A stretch of 64,000 nt of DNA, from contig OZ316897.1 of assembly GCA_973895155.1 (NCBI GenBank), positions 8,308,001-8,372,000 of the forward strand, read 5' to 3'. This DNA is from Marsupella aquatica (Eukaryota > Marchantiophyta). The notes under the pieces were generated by a model. That model made no database searches. It worked only from the letters and a program-made list of their open reading frames with translations, and was not told the origin of the DNA. The position numbers and the translations under genes were made by a program. Below are positions 47,931 to 58,040 of this stretch, piece by piece. How positions within the stretch are numbered: position 1 is the first letter of the stretch; every line of letters starts with the position of its first letter.

Positions 47931-48391
47931 CCTAAATTTGCTAGAAAGGTCGACCCAGACTTGAATAATAGGAGCAGCATCCACATCGAGCCGCAAACTG
48001 GCATCCTTTTCACAGCTTTACCACGGCGTCTTGCCTTGTGTGGCACACACGGCCCCACACGGCCGCGCACAGGAAGAAGAGCGATCCTTCTCTTAAAATA
48101 GCAACAAACAAAATCTGCTAATTATCAACCGACCTCTCATAATTCATGAAGCCAGCCACGAGGACATTCAGAGCATGGCAGGGTGGTGCCAGGCAACTGG
48201 TCCAGGGGGAACAAAGCCCATCTCAGGCGAAGATAACACTCGAGATTCCTGGGGCCCAAAATTGAGAGACGTCACTTCCATTGGAGTCTGCATTAATTTG
48301 TATCGAGTTATTATCATCAGTGCGCAAGTGAAACGCCGAAATTTGCTGGGATGAATGCAAGACTGTCCGTCAGCTGAAACCGCAGTCGTCT

Positions 48392-48990
48392 CTCTCTAAG
48401 TGCACACAATAAAAGTGCCAACCACTGGCTAATTGCAAGGGGTCCCTTGCTTTCCTATTTACTTTTACCATTTTGCTATTTATTTGCGGTTTTCAGGTAG
48501 TAACACTCAATCCCCTGGCTAAGTGAAAGGGGTCCCTTGCTTCCCTGGTCTCTCTAAGTGCACACAATACAAGTGCCAACCACTTGCTAATTGCAAGCGT
48601 GCTTCCCTATTTTCTTTACCATTTGCTGTTTATTTGCGGTTTTCAGATAGTAACACTCAAACCCTGGCTAATTGCAAGGGGTCCCTTGCTTCCCTGGACT
48701 CGCTAAGTGCACACAATACAAGTGCCAACCACTGGCTAATTGCGAGGGGTCCCGTGCTTCCCTATTTTCTTTACCATTTTGCTGTTTTATTTGCGGTTTT
48801 CAGATAGTAACACTCAAACCGTTGGCTAATTGCAATGGGTCCCTTGCTTCCCTGTTTTCTACCATTGTGGATTTATATGCAGTTTTCAAATAGTAACACT
48901 CAAACCCCTGGCTAATTGCGAGGGGTCCCTTGCTTTCTAGTATTTCTACCATTTTGGAGTCTATTTGCGGTTCCCTAATAGTTCACTCTG
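48392..48990 (+). repeat. Nested minisatellite array, unit ~150-158 bp
   Basis: The unit contains 'aagtgcacacaatacaagtg', 'ggctaattgcaaggggtccc', 'tttatttgcggttttcag' and 'tagtaacactcaaacc'. 'aagtgcacacaat' marks three units at 48398, 48556 and 48705. Half-unit repeats ('ctggctaattgcraggggtc') occur about every 75-110 bp and continue as two truncated units to 48990. Open frames across it (MQGVPCFPGL-type) are repeat by-products. Confidence 0.93.
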
Positions 48991-51237
48991 TTTATAGGGC
49001 ATTGTGGGTCATCATGCCCTGAGACATGGACTTTGGCTGTAGTTTTAGGGGCTAATGGTGCCCCTAATGGTAATACGTATTAGTCTGTGATGGATAGGAA
49101 GAAAATAATCAGTAAGAGGATGTCCTTCCATCTCAGGTTGGAGAGTCCATCTAGGTTTGACAATCAACCTGCCAATCTATGGGAGCTTTGTTTTCTACAG
49201 ACTATTATTCTATAATTGATTGTTAATTTAAAAAATGATGTCTACATTGAAATCCTTAGAATATTTGCAAACCCTCAAAACTCTTTGGAGATTTAACAAA
49301 CACTAAAATATATGGTATGAGCTTTTCAGCGGACCCATGTTTTCATCCTCCTTCGTAAGGTTGAGGCAGTTGGTTTTAGAAGTCTCAAGGCAGGTTTCAC
49401 TTGGTCACCCTCCTATGCACTTCACTCCAGAGTTCTACCAGGCTTTTCAGTTCTCCGTTCAGTAGAGTGTTACCCTTCACACTTCTTTTGTAGGTTACTT
49501 TTTGGTCTTTGTTCCTTCATGGGCTTTTGGTTGGGGACCCTTGCCATGTTTTTTCTTGGGGCCTTGCTCCTCTTTTCCTCCCCTTCATTGCGCTGCTTTG
49601 TCATTGGGATCATGTCTCCAGTTCGTTATTTTTTGCCCTTGGGCATTGTGGTATGTGAGATACAAAGGCTGAATAATTATCTAATAGAATGAACTTGGCT
49701 CCAAGACAAAATCTAGCCGTAGGTGAGCACCGGGCAGTGTAGTTGTCACCTCAAAATTTGAAGAAAAAAACAGGGTTCCTTTCCATCCACCTGCCATATT
49801 CGAATACGTCCATGATTCCATGTGATGCCTTATTACTACTTGTGAGCTGTTTTTTAGTGTGCCCCCAAAGTGTACCTCATTTAAAAGTCTTCTGCGCTTT
49901 GGCAAAATTCCACCTCATTGAAAAGTCTTCTCCACTTTGGGCCCAAACTCCACCTCATTAAGTCTTTTCCACTTTGGGTCGAAACTCCACCTCATTGAAA
50001 AGTTCTCTCCACTTTTGGCCGAATCTTTTTTTGTAGGGTCACCCATGATCCCAAGGGGTTAAAACAATGAGCACAAGTGGCCATGGGTTCATGAGCCTAA
50101 CCCTTGAGTGTAGTTTTTGCTTTATTGGTTAACCCTTGTGGCAGGCTAGCCATGGGTCCCAAAATCTCATGTTCACAAACAAGAATGGTTGGTTATGGAA
50201 GAAGAACCAAACATGACTTCTCATGTTTGAGGCGAGGCCAAAAAAAAACAATTTCACTCCGTAACTGTAAACCCATGGAGTATTGAAAAGTAACAATTTA
50301 AATACTATTTACAAAATGGGGTAAAACAGGGAAAAAGAAAAAACCTTTGGATGTATTGTGATTTTTATATCACTGTTTTCCAGTCAAATTGTCTAAATTT
50401 TTTAATTAATTGGAAATTTTCTGATATTCCAAATTTATCCCAATAATTTACCCTAAGCCAACTTGAACTAAGCTGACTAGATTGAAGTCGATACTCAAAT
50501 TCAAGATTAATCCTTGCAGTTTTTCATTTATCTTCATTTAATTATATTAAATGGGCTAAGAGATATGAAGGAAAGCTAGGAAATCTTGAGGTACATAATT
50601 TCATCAGTTATGGGTCATCTTGACCTAAGCTTTGGTGAATCTCAGCTTTGCAGCTGAGCTGTGCTCAATCTGGGTTAGCCTTGTCCAGATTTGAGTACAG
50701 AAAAGAATGTCAAAAATCTCAATTTCCCTCCTCCCAAACCAATGTTTTTACCATATGCCGTGTTGTATGGGCAAGGGGTAATCTCAGCTGACCTCAAGGA
50801 AATTAGCGTCTATACTTTACAAACACAATAGCAAAAAATCAATTCTTCAAATTTAAAATGTTGTTGACATGGCAACTCGGCAGCGTCTCTGAAATGATGT
50901 GCCCACTAATTTTAGTTGAGTGATGAACCATATTGATAAGGGACTATATTGTTATGCTTGAGAAATCTATAGTAAGAGTTTGAGCTCGAATTAAGTAACA
51001 GGTTGGTAATAAGTTCTTGATCTAAGTGGGTGCTTTGAACAGACAACATTGGAGCCTTTCTATGTGTCACTTCCAAAGGAGGAACCAAGAGGGACATGGA
51101 AGTCTTTTGGTGACATGGGAAAAACTGCTAAGTGAATATAAATTTTCATGCCAAGACCCTATGGTGAGAGGGGAAATGGCCAATTGACAGGGATAACAGC
51201 CTAGTGAAACAAAAGGTCCCAACGAACAATATACATT
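48991..51237. other. Gene-free stretch with a small tandem repeat
   Basis: No supported gene. At 49868-50025 about four copies of a ~45-bp unit occur ('ccacctcattgaaaagtctt', 'ctccactttgggc.gaaact'). A short dispersed-repeat fragment ('aatccttagaatattt') lies at ~49250. Confidence 0.5.
49868..50025 (+). repeat. ~45-bp minisatellite, four degenerate copies
   Basis: Units share 'cacctcatt(gaa)aagtctt' and 'ccactttggg' and differ by small indels. Confidence 0.88.
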
Positions 51238-52100
51238 TTGTGTCAGATACACCAAGTGAGACCACACTGTCATCCAACCTTGGCCAGATTAAGATCCAAA
51301 CTGTACAATACAAAAACCCCAACAAAGGGTTGCAACAAAAACAATGTACATTTAACCAATGAGTATGACCTGCTTGTGGGCTACCTTACAGAGGCTCGTG
51401 CTCCAGAGTTGATTGCCTATCCTCTGTTGGATGGGTCAACTTTCAGGATAAAAATATCCATTTTGTGTACATTTTCATCCAGCCTTGGCCCAATTAACAT
51501 TCATTCAATAAAACACAAAACCCAATCAGTCTCTAATATGGGAGGATCTGAAAAGATCAACAATTTTTTCTTATTTTGCTCATCAGTAATTTTTACTTTT
51601 TAGAAAAAAAAACAAATTCCAACTTCCAAAACATTCACAATACAGAGTAGATTTACATCTTGAGTATTCAATGCAACAAAATAAAGCCCAATTCCTCGCC
51701 GAATAATACACTGCAGAATTTGAATGGATCACCACTATTATCCCTTTGAGTCATCAGCAAATCTGAAAGAACTTACACGAAATTTCCAGATTAATTTTCC
51801 AAACAGGAAAAACACCAAACAAGGAAAACGAAAAGTAAATCTGACCGTTGAATATAAAAACAAAAACCCCGACTCCCAAAACATTCCAAGCTACAGGGTA
51901 GACTATTATCTTTACCCTTCAATACCAAAATAACAAAAACGCAATATAGCAGCCTCGAAAAACGCAATTTGTCTCGAAGGATTCACTGCAGGATTCGGAA
52001 AGATAACATATTGACTCATCAGCAAATATTTACCATGCACAGAAAAAGAAAACCCAACTCCCAAAACATTCCTAAAAAAACGGCGTAGAAAGTTTCCCAT
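51238..52100 (+). repeat. Degenerate tandem/dispersed repeat cluster, ~180-250 bp units
   Basis: 'cccaaaacattcc' type phrases with 'gtaga.t' and 'caataccaaaataa' recur at ~51619, 51870 and 52048. 'gactcatcagcaaat' recurs at ~51747 and 52013. An earlier pair ('cattttgtgt…catccarccttggcc') lies at 51235-51290 and 51458-51490. Confidence 0.75.
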
Positions 52101-53154
52101 CTTGCCTGCAATATGAGAGAAATGGGAGAGAGAGAGAATCTTTTGATGCGAAGAGTGGGGCAGGACCAGGTGTCACTCAGAGTGATTGACTGGTTTGGGT
52201 AGGGGTAACTTATTAGGGTTTCCTGGTGTCTCAGGTGACGAATCTCAAGTTACTATCTTAAAAATATTCGTTATCTAATTTTGAAATGACAAATTTATGT
52301 CCTAAAGTTCCCTAGATTCAAGGATGGTAGTCAGATTCTGGTTAGGTGGGAAATTGGCCAAGCACCATGGTTAGGTGAGAAACTGGCTAATACAAAACAA
52401 TGTTTTTGCCAAGTGGGGAAAACTTTCCAGCTCGAAGGAATTGGGCAAACTTTTGCCACTAAAAAACCGCTGGTTGTAGATCCAGTCAAGAAAATGAGTA
52501 GTGAGGTGCTCTCAGGATTGCAGAGCTCAGCTAGTCCAGGTGCACGTTACCCTTGATGTAGACCATCTCCAAACATTATTACAGTTGGTTACAGTAAGGA
52601 CTAAATACCCAGTCTCACCACATCCTTTCTATAGTTTAGTGTAAGTAGCTGTCTTAGTAGAATGGAAATCAGCCCCAACCCTTACTGGATAATTTTCCTT
52701 CACATTAGAAATCAGTTTTCACAGAACAGATCAAATTTTTACAGCCCTGCAACAAATCCAGTAGAAATTCATAATTTTATATTGTCTTCCAAATTCAAAT
52801 TAAGCAGCCAGAAAATCCAGAGCCTGAAAGTTAATAGATTACTTGGAATGGGTTGGACATCTTTTTTTGTATTTTAGTTACTTGGTTTGATCAACACCCA
52901 GTTATGATGAGGGCTGAGGCTTTCCAAGGGCTGGAGATGCTTTTCGCAATTTTGAATCACTGACGTTTGAACTCTCACCCCAATTTAGAGGGAATAAAAG
53001 AAATTGTTGCAAGGGTAATCAATGTTGTTGGCACTTATCTTGTCATTGTCACTTATTTGCAGTTTTTCAAATTTCCAGATTTCCGTTCTCATAACCTACC
53101 CTCCAAAATGTTTGAACAGTATTCACACCTACAATAAATTCAACCCACTGTGAT

Positions 53155-53300
53155 AAATGTTATTGGTTAAATGTTGAACTTGCAGGCTTTCCACTGTGAT
53201 AAAGGTTATTGGTTAAATGTTGAACTTGCAGGCTTTCCTTAAAAGAGGAAAAGATATTGGTTAAATGTTGAACCTGCGGGTTTTCCTTACAAGAGGAAAA
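53155..53300 (+). repeat. Short tandem repeat, three copies
   Basis: 'ttattggttaaatgttgaac' followed by 't/ctgc.ggctttcc' occurs three times with spacing of roughly 50-60 bp. Confidence 0.85.
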
Positions 53301-53654
53301 GATCTACTCCTGTAACTTTTTATGTGAGGTTCCAATAAATCTTGGGTTACAGGAATACATTATCCTGTTGAGTTTTGAGACCCCTAATGGGGCACCAGCC
53401 ATGGGAGATGGATTTACAAAGTTTGTCATTCAATGGCCAGATTGCTAAATAACCTATCGAGGCCAGTCTACACTACTGTTTCCTTTCTCTTATGTATGCC
53501 CTATCTCTTGTGCTACGCTTTTGAGGTTCAGATAATAAACTGCTGTTCCAAGTCTGCCCAAACCTTTCGGCAATGGATCCCCCCACACTAGATGAATTAA
53601 TTTATTGGTGCATCTCATTTCCTACGCCTTGGGGTCAGCATTTACCCTGTGGAA

Positions 53655-53998
53655 TGACAATTGAATGTCCAGATAGACCTCGTAACATGAAATGTGAGCT
53701 GACAATTGAATGTCCAGATAGACCTCGTAACATGAAATGTGAGCTGATCTATCGATTGAATGTCCAGATAGACCTCGTAACATGAAATGTGAGCTGATCT
53801 ATCGAGCTCACTTCCAGGAAACCTCGATGGAAGATCCCTAGTGTTGGTTGAATTCTCTGAATGAACATCATCACATTGCATTGAATTGAGATTTAGCTGA
53901 TCTATCGAGCTCACTTCCAGGAAACCTCGATCCAAGATCCCTAGTGTTGGCTGAATTCTCTGAATGAACATCATCAAATTGCATTGAATTGAGACTAC
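53655..53998 (+). repeat. Compound tandem array: 45-bp x3 followed by 103-bp x2
   Basis: 'ttgaatgtccagatagacct' plus 'cgtaacatgaaatgtgagct' starts near 53661, 53706 and 53756. Two 103-bp units start at 53793 and 53896 ('gctgatctatcgagctcact'). The second array's first 12 bases also end the first array's third unit, so the two arrays are interlocked. Confidence 0.95.
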
Positions 53999-55059
53999 TG
54001 AAAGTGTAATCTATCTCTCATGCATTGACACTTCACCTTGGGGACATTTTTTATTAGGTCAGCTTTTGTTCGCTCAGCAAACAATTGATGCTGATAACTT
54101 AGTGTAGAGACGAACGAATGGGTGGACAGAAATTCTAAGAAACTGCATAGAAAGCGGGACACCCAGAGGAGGATTTCTTTCTACGAGAACCGATTTCAAG
54201 GAAACATTCAATCTCATCCAAAGTTTGTTATCACCCATAACAGGTCAACAGGTAGAGAAATGAAACAGCAGGCCTAGATGACTTCCACGAGGGATTATTT
54301 GATAAAAACCTTGAATCTCAGCGAACGATTTCTATAAGTCAACCCTTACAAACATTTGACAACTGATCTAGATGGCGTTGGGCTTCTACGATCCCGGCTA
54401 AGGCAAATATATCGTTGATGATTACATCACTCTGAATTCACTGACGAAATGATGCCTGCGTTCACCTGAGAAATTTCAAGAACACTTGGTTTGGTCGACT
54501 CTACCTTGAGACAATGCCCATTTCATCCAGTGAGTCCGCCTTTTTAATAGTTCCACTCTTCAAAGACATGAACGCAGTTGAGAGATTCATGAGAGAAGCT
54601 GTTGCCAGATGAGTCCCGTCTACCGTAGCATTTAACCCCTCTCGCATAACCCAGTTTACCTTGTTCATTTCCATGAAGTAATCGGTCGATAGATAGAGTT
54701 GCGGTCGATAGTGCTTTGATACAACAGCATAGGCCCCCAGAAGCTCTCGTTTAGTTTATTTTCAACTTTTGTACTACACAAGCTGTTGCCTGACAATATT
54801 GTGTTGCCTGACAATATTGTGGTATTCTCTCTAATGCGTTTTGTTCATTGGACATCCTTCTCTACAAACTGGATAAGAAATCAAGGAAATGAACTTCTAT
54901 TTGGTCCCTCTTCTTAAGGTACTCACCAGACCTAAAACCGCAAACGGCGTTGACTGTACTAAGCTTCCACAACGTACTCCAGTAGTTTATCGTTCATGCA
55001 TCGGCTATCCAATCCACGGTAACCCATTACAGCACAAAAGTAGAGCACAATAAATATGC

Positions 55060-55533
55060 ATGCATGCCGTTGGTTCTAAAACTACCAAGACATCCTTCAC
55101 GAGACGCTCTTCAGGGTTTGGTGATCAGCAGGGAAAAATCATCAGACAACGCTCTCCAGGTCTGGCTCCTCCGCTTGCAGTGTTTCAACGGATCGATGAT
55201 AAGGAAAACCCCTTGACAACAGATCAGGTTTCTATTCCAGCGATGGACATCACACCATCACATGTCATTGCCCTCGAAGCACATGAAAACGAACAAAAAC
55301 GCAGACTGCGTGATCAGCTGGGCAAAACAGAGTCACTGCCACCTTCCTTGCTCGACTTCTCAAACATACTGCAAAGAGGGCACACTTTTCAACCTGGGTA
55401 TGTCATGCCGCTAGCAGTTATGCACAAATCCAGGTTGACAAGTGCGCCTGTTTGCAAAGTTTGCACTGAAACATTCACGAAATGCTCTCCAAATCTACAG
55501 TGGCTCCTCTCTTGCATCGATTCCACGAACTGA
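55060..55533 (+). CDS. Hypothetical protein with KEN-box-like motif, 157 aa (weak)
   Basis: A frame with protein-like composition for about 125 residues. It contains IDDKENPL (KEN at residues 48-50, followed by Pro) and RDQL at 84-87, which could be read as KEN- and D-box degrons recognised by the anaphase-promoting complex. No family is recognised. A repeated phrase ('aatccaggttgrcaagt') at ~55428 and ~55606 suggests that the 3' part runs into repeat DNA, so the real end may be a splice junction. The start is the first ATG of the frame. Short degron-like words occur by chance, so the functional reading is speculative. Confidence 0.3.
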   Translation: MHAVGSKTTKTSFTRRSSGFGDQQGKIIRQRSPGLAPPLAVFQRIDDKENPLTTDQVSIPAMDITPSHVIALEAHENEQKRRLRDQLGKTESLPPSLLDFSNILQRGHTFQPGYVMPLAVMHKSRLTSAPVCKVCTETFTKCSPNLQWLLSCIDSTN

Positions 55534-55735
55534 AGACAATGAACAAACATTGATACAAGATCCGGTCTCAGAACTAACTCCTTCCTGGGTGTCCATGTGT
55601 GCACGAATCCAGGTTGGCAAGTAAGACTGTTTGCAGTGTTTGAACCAAGAGAACACAAACCATGGATCGCAGCTCTCAGCTGGAGGTGGAAGTATCTAAT
55701 AAGTGTCTCTTTACAACGAGCACCACACTTTGAAG

Positions 55736-55835
55736 CCAAAAAGTAGACTGACCTAACACAACTCCGTTCGTTCGTTTCAGAAGTGCCAAAAAGTAGACTG
55801 ACCTAACACAACTCCGTTCGTTCGTTTCAGAAGTG
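55736..55835 (+). repeat. Perfect 50-bp tandem duplication
   Basis: Units 55736-55785 and 55786-55835 are identical ('ccaaaaagtagactgaccta' …). Each includes 'gttcgttcgtttcag', which resembles a splice acceptor, so an acceptor site may have been duplicated. Confidence 0.97.
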
Positions 55836-55928
55836 GTCCCATAGCTCGGACAGTCTGTTTCACGAACGTTTCTGGTGACGAGAATGTTTCTAGCCAGTTC
55901 TCACAAAACACAACCCTCAAACCCGAAA

Positions 55929-58040
55929 CCCTAGATTGAGTTTATCCTAAAGTAGGGGTCAGGTGGCCAAAATCATTCCGCCCAAGTGTGGTAGGAGCCT
56001 TAAAAAATGATGATGTTGAAATGCCCAGAGGGTGACCATTCAAGGAGACGAGTCCCTGCATTGTCATTCAATGCACCTCGATTCTCTCCCAGAGCCCACC
56101 GGAATACTCTCTCCATTTTTTTTTGTCTCACTCCAGTTTCAGGCCAGCCCCATTTTTGGATCCAGGTTCAGTTTTGAGGAGGGCACAAATTTTTGAGGAG
56201 TTCTAATGCTTGACGTTTTTAACTTATTCAAAAATGACATAAAACTATAATATATATTTTAAGATAAAATATTAAATATTAAATGGTAATGAGTATGGAG
56301 AATTGACGCATAGAAGTAGTGTGTGAGCTAGTGGTATTGGAGGTCAGTTGAGACTAGGAGGTGGTGTGTTCAAGGCACATGACAGGCAACTTTTCTTTTC
56401 TTTGATTGAGGGCATGGAAAGGAATGAAAGTTAGAGGGGCGGGGGTGCCTAATTGTATTTGAAAATGGAAATGGTAAATGAAATATATATGAGGGGTTCA
56501 AGTAATTTTGGAGATAGAAAAAATAACAAAAGAGACACCCATCAAAGCCAGGCATAAAAATTAAAATAATGTCCAAACAAATTGGACTTGGGGATATGAA
56601 CCAAGGATACGCCATATAGCAGCAACAGAAAAGTTGAGGAGACATGATCACATAAAAAACCATTTATCTCCTAAATCATTCATGGTAAGCACACATCTAA
56701 TTGTATAAGAAGCAAAACTTTATTCATGAAATTTGTTTTCAAATCAATAGAAAACCTAGAAGCCAATGGCAGTCTACCACCCTACAATTAATCACTCAAT
56801 CACACATCTTTTCTACATACAAGGTTGGAAATAGTCTAAGTTGGCTACCCTGGAAAGCAAGTCTACCAAAGGTGCTGTGCTTGACACATTTGTCAAGACA
56901 CTCAAAGAATTAAGACCCATGATTGCACCAATTCCTTGCAAGCTTTAAAAAACCTGTCAATTGGAGCACACTTCTCAATCCTGGCCCTGTTGTCTTCTCT
57001 ACCACACACTTTTGGACTCGCTTCATAGGGGCCTTCTGTTGGGTTGGTTTTTGTGCCTTTTTCAAGGGGCTTTCTTTTGTCTTACTGGTTTCTCAGGTTG
57101 TTGCACAAGGCCTTTCTTCTCCTGTGAACACCACCTCTAATATTGTTTGCCTTTTGACTTCTAACCTCTTTTGTTGGCTTCTCACGCTAACCTCTTTTGT
57201 TGGATTCTTCCTAAAACTGAAAGCAACTACCCCACCAGGAACATGATTGGCATCTCACAACAATGGGCAGGTACAAGAAATTAACAAAATAGGTTAATTT
57301 ATCTCCCTGGCTCTCATGGGTGTTTCCTTTGTTATTTTTGCTATCTCCAAATTACTTGAAACCCCCATATATATCTCATTTACCATTTCCATTTTCAAAT
57401 ACAATTAGACACCCTCGCCCCCTCATTCCTTTCCATGCCCTCAATCAAAGAAAAGAAAAGTTGCCCATTGTGTGCCTTGAACACGCCACATCATAGTCTC
57501 AACTGACCTCCAATGCGACTAGGTCACCCACTACTTCTGTGCATCAATTCTCCATGCTCATTACCATTTAATCTTTTATAATTATTTTTTATTTTTTATT
57601 AACAAATATATTGATATTTTTAAAATTGATATTATAGTTTTACATTATTTGTGAATAAGTTAAAACCATCAAACATTAGAATTCCTCAAAAATCTGTGTC
57701 CTCCTCAAAACTGAACCGGGACCCAAAAATGGGGCTAGCCTGAAACTAAAGTGAGACACAAAAATGGAGAGAGTATTCCCGTGGACTATGGGGGAGAATC
57801 GAGGTGCATTGAATGACAATGCAGGGACTCGTCTCCCTGAATGTTGTGACCCATCTCAAACCTAAACCCCTAGATTAAGTTTGCCCTAAAGTAGGGGCCA
57901 GGTCACCAAAAATCATTCAGCCATATGTGATAGCAGCCTTAAAAAATTGATGATGTTGAGGGTGTGTTGTGACCCATCTCAAACCAAAAACCCTAGATTA
58001 ATTTGTGCTATAGTAGGGGTCAGGTCAGGGTGGCAGAGGG
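55929..58040 (+). repeat. Direct repeats flanking the foldback element
   Basis: 'ccctagattgagtttatcct' plus 'aaagtaggggtcaggt' … 'tgatgatgttga' lies at ~55929-56020. It recurs in the same orientation at ~57869-57958, and partly again at ~57990-58030, each of the latter two preceded by 'gttgtgacccatctcaaacc'. The foldback element therefore sits between copies of another repeat, whose 'ttgtgacccc' start is also seen (minus strand) at 18222-18243. Confidence 0.8.
56030..57852. mobile_element. Foldback element, ~520-545-bp inverted arms
   Basis: The left arm (56030-56548) is the imperfect reverse complement of the right arm (57309-57852). Termini are GGGTGACCATTC on the left and …GAATGTTGTGACCC on the right. 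Next come 'ggagacgagtccctgcattg' and its complement, then matching text through the whole arms. The 760-bp centre has no transposase motif. Arms have many mismatches, so it is old. No clear target duplication is visible. Similar long-arm structures occur in foldback or MULE-type elements, but class is not assigned. Confidence 0.85.

Larger units (their letters stand above)
47247..48380. other. Upstream region of the GT34 gene
   Basis: Promoter and 5'UTR side of the minus-strand GT34 gene. It holds a perfect 44-bp duplication (47552-47639) and a ~67-bp imperfect duplication rich in CT (47792-47930). No other gene seen. Confidence 0.5.
52101..55059. other. Gene-free stretch with repeats
   Basis: No supported gene. 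It contains a dispersed repeat related to 30330-30535 (52310-52475), a short duplication at 53155-53300 ('tattggttaaatgttgaac' three times) and the array at 53655-53998. Confidence 0.5.

Noticed and set aside
48523-48893. Frames encoding repeated GVPCFPGL / KCTQYKCQPLANC text
   Set aside because: By-products of the nested minisatellite; the repeated peptide has no family resemblance.
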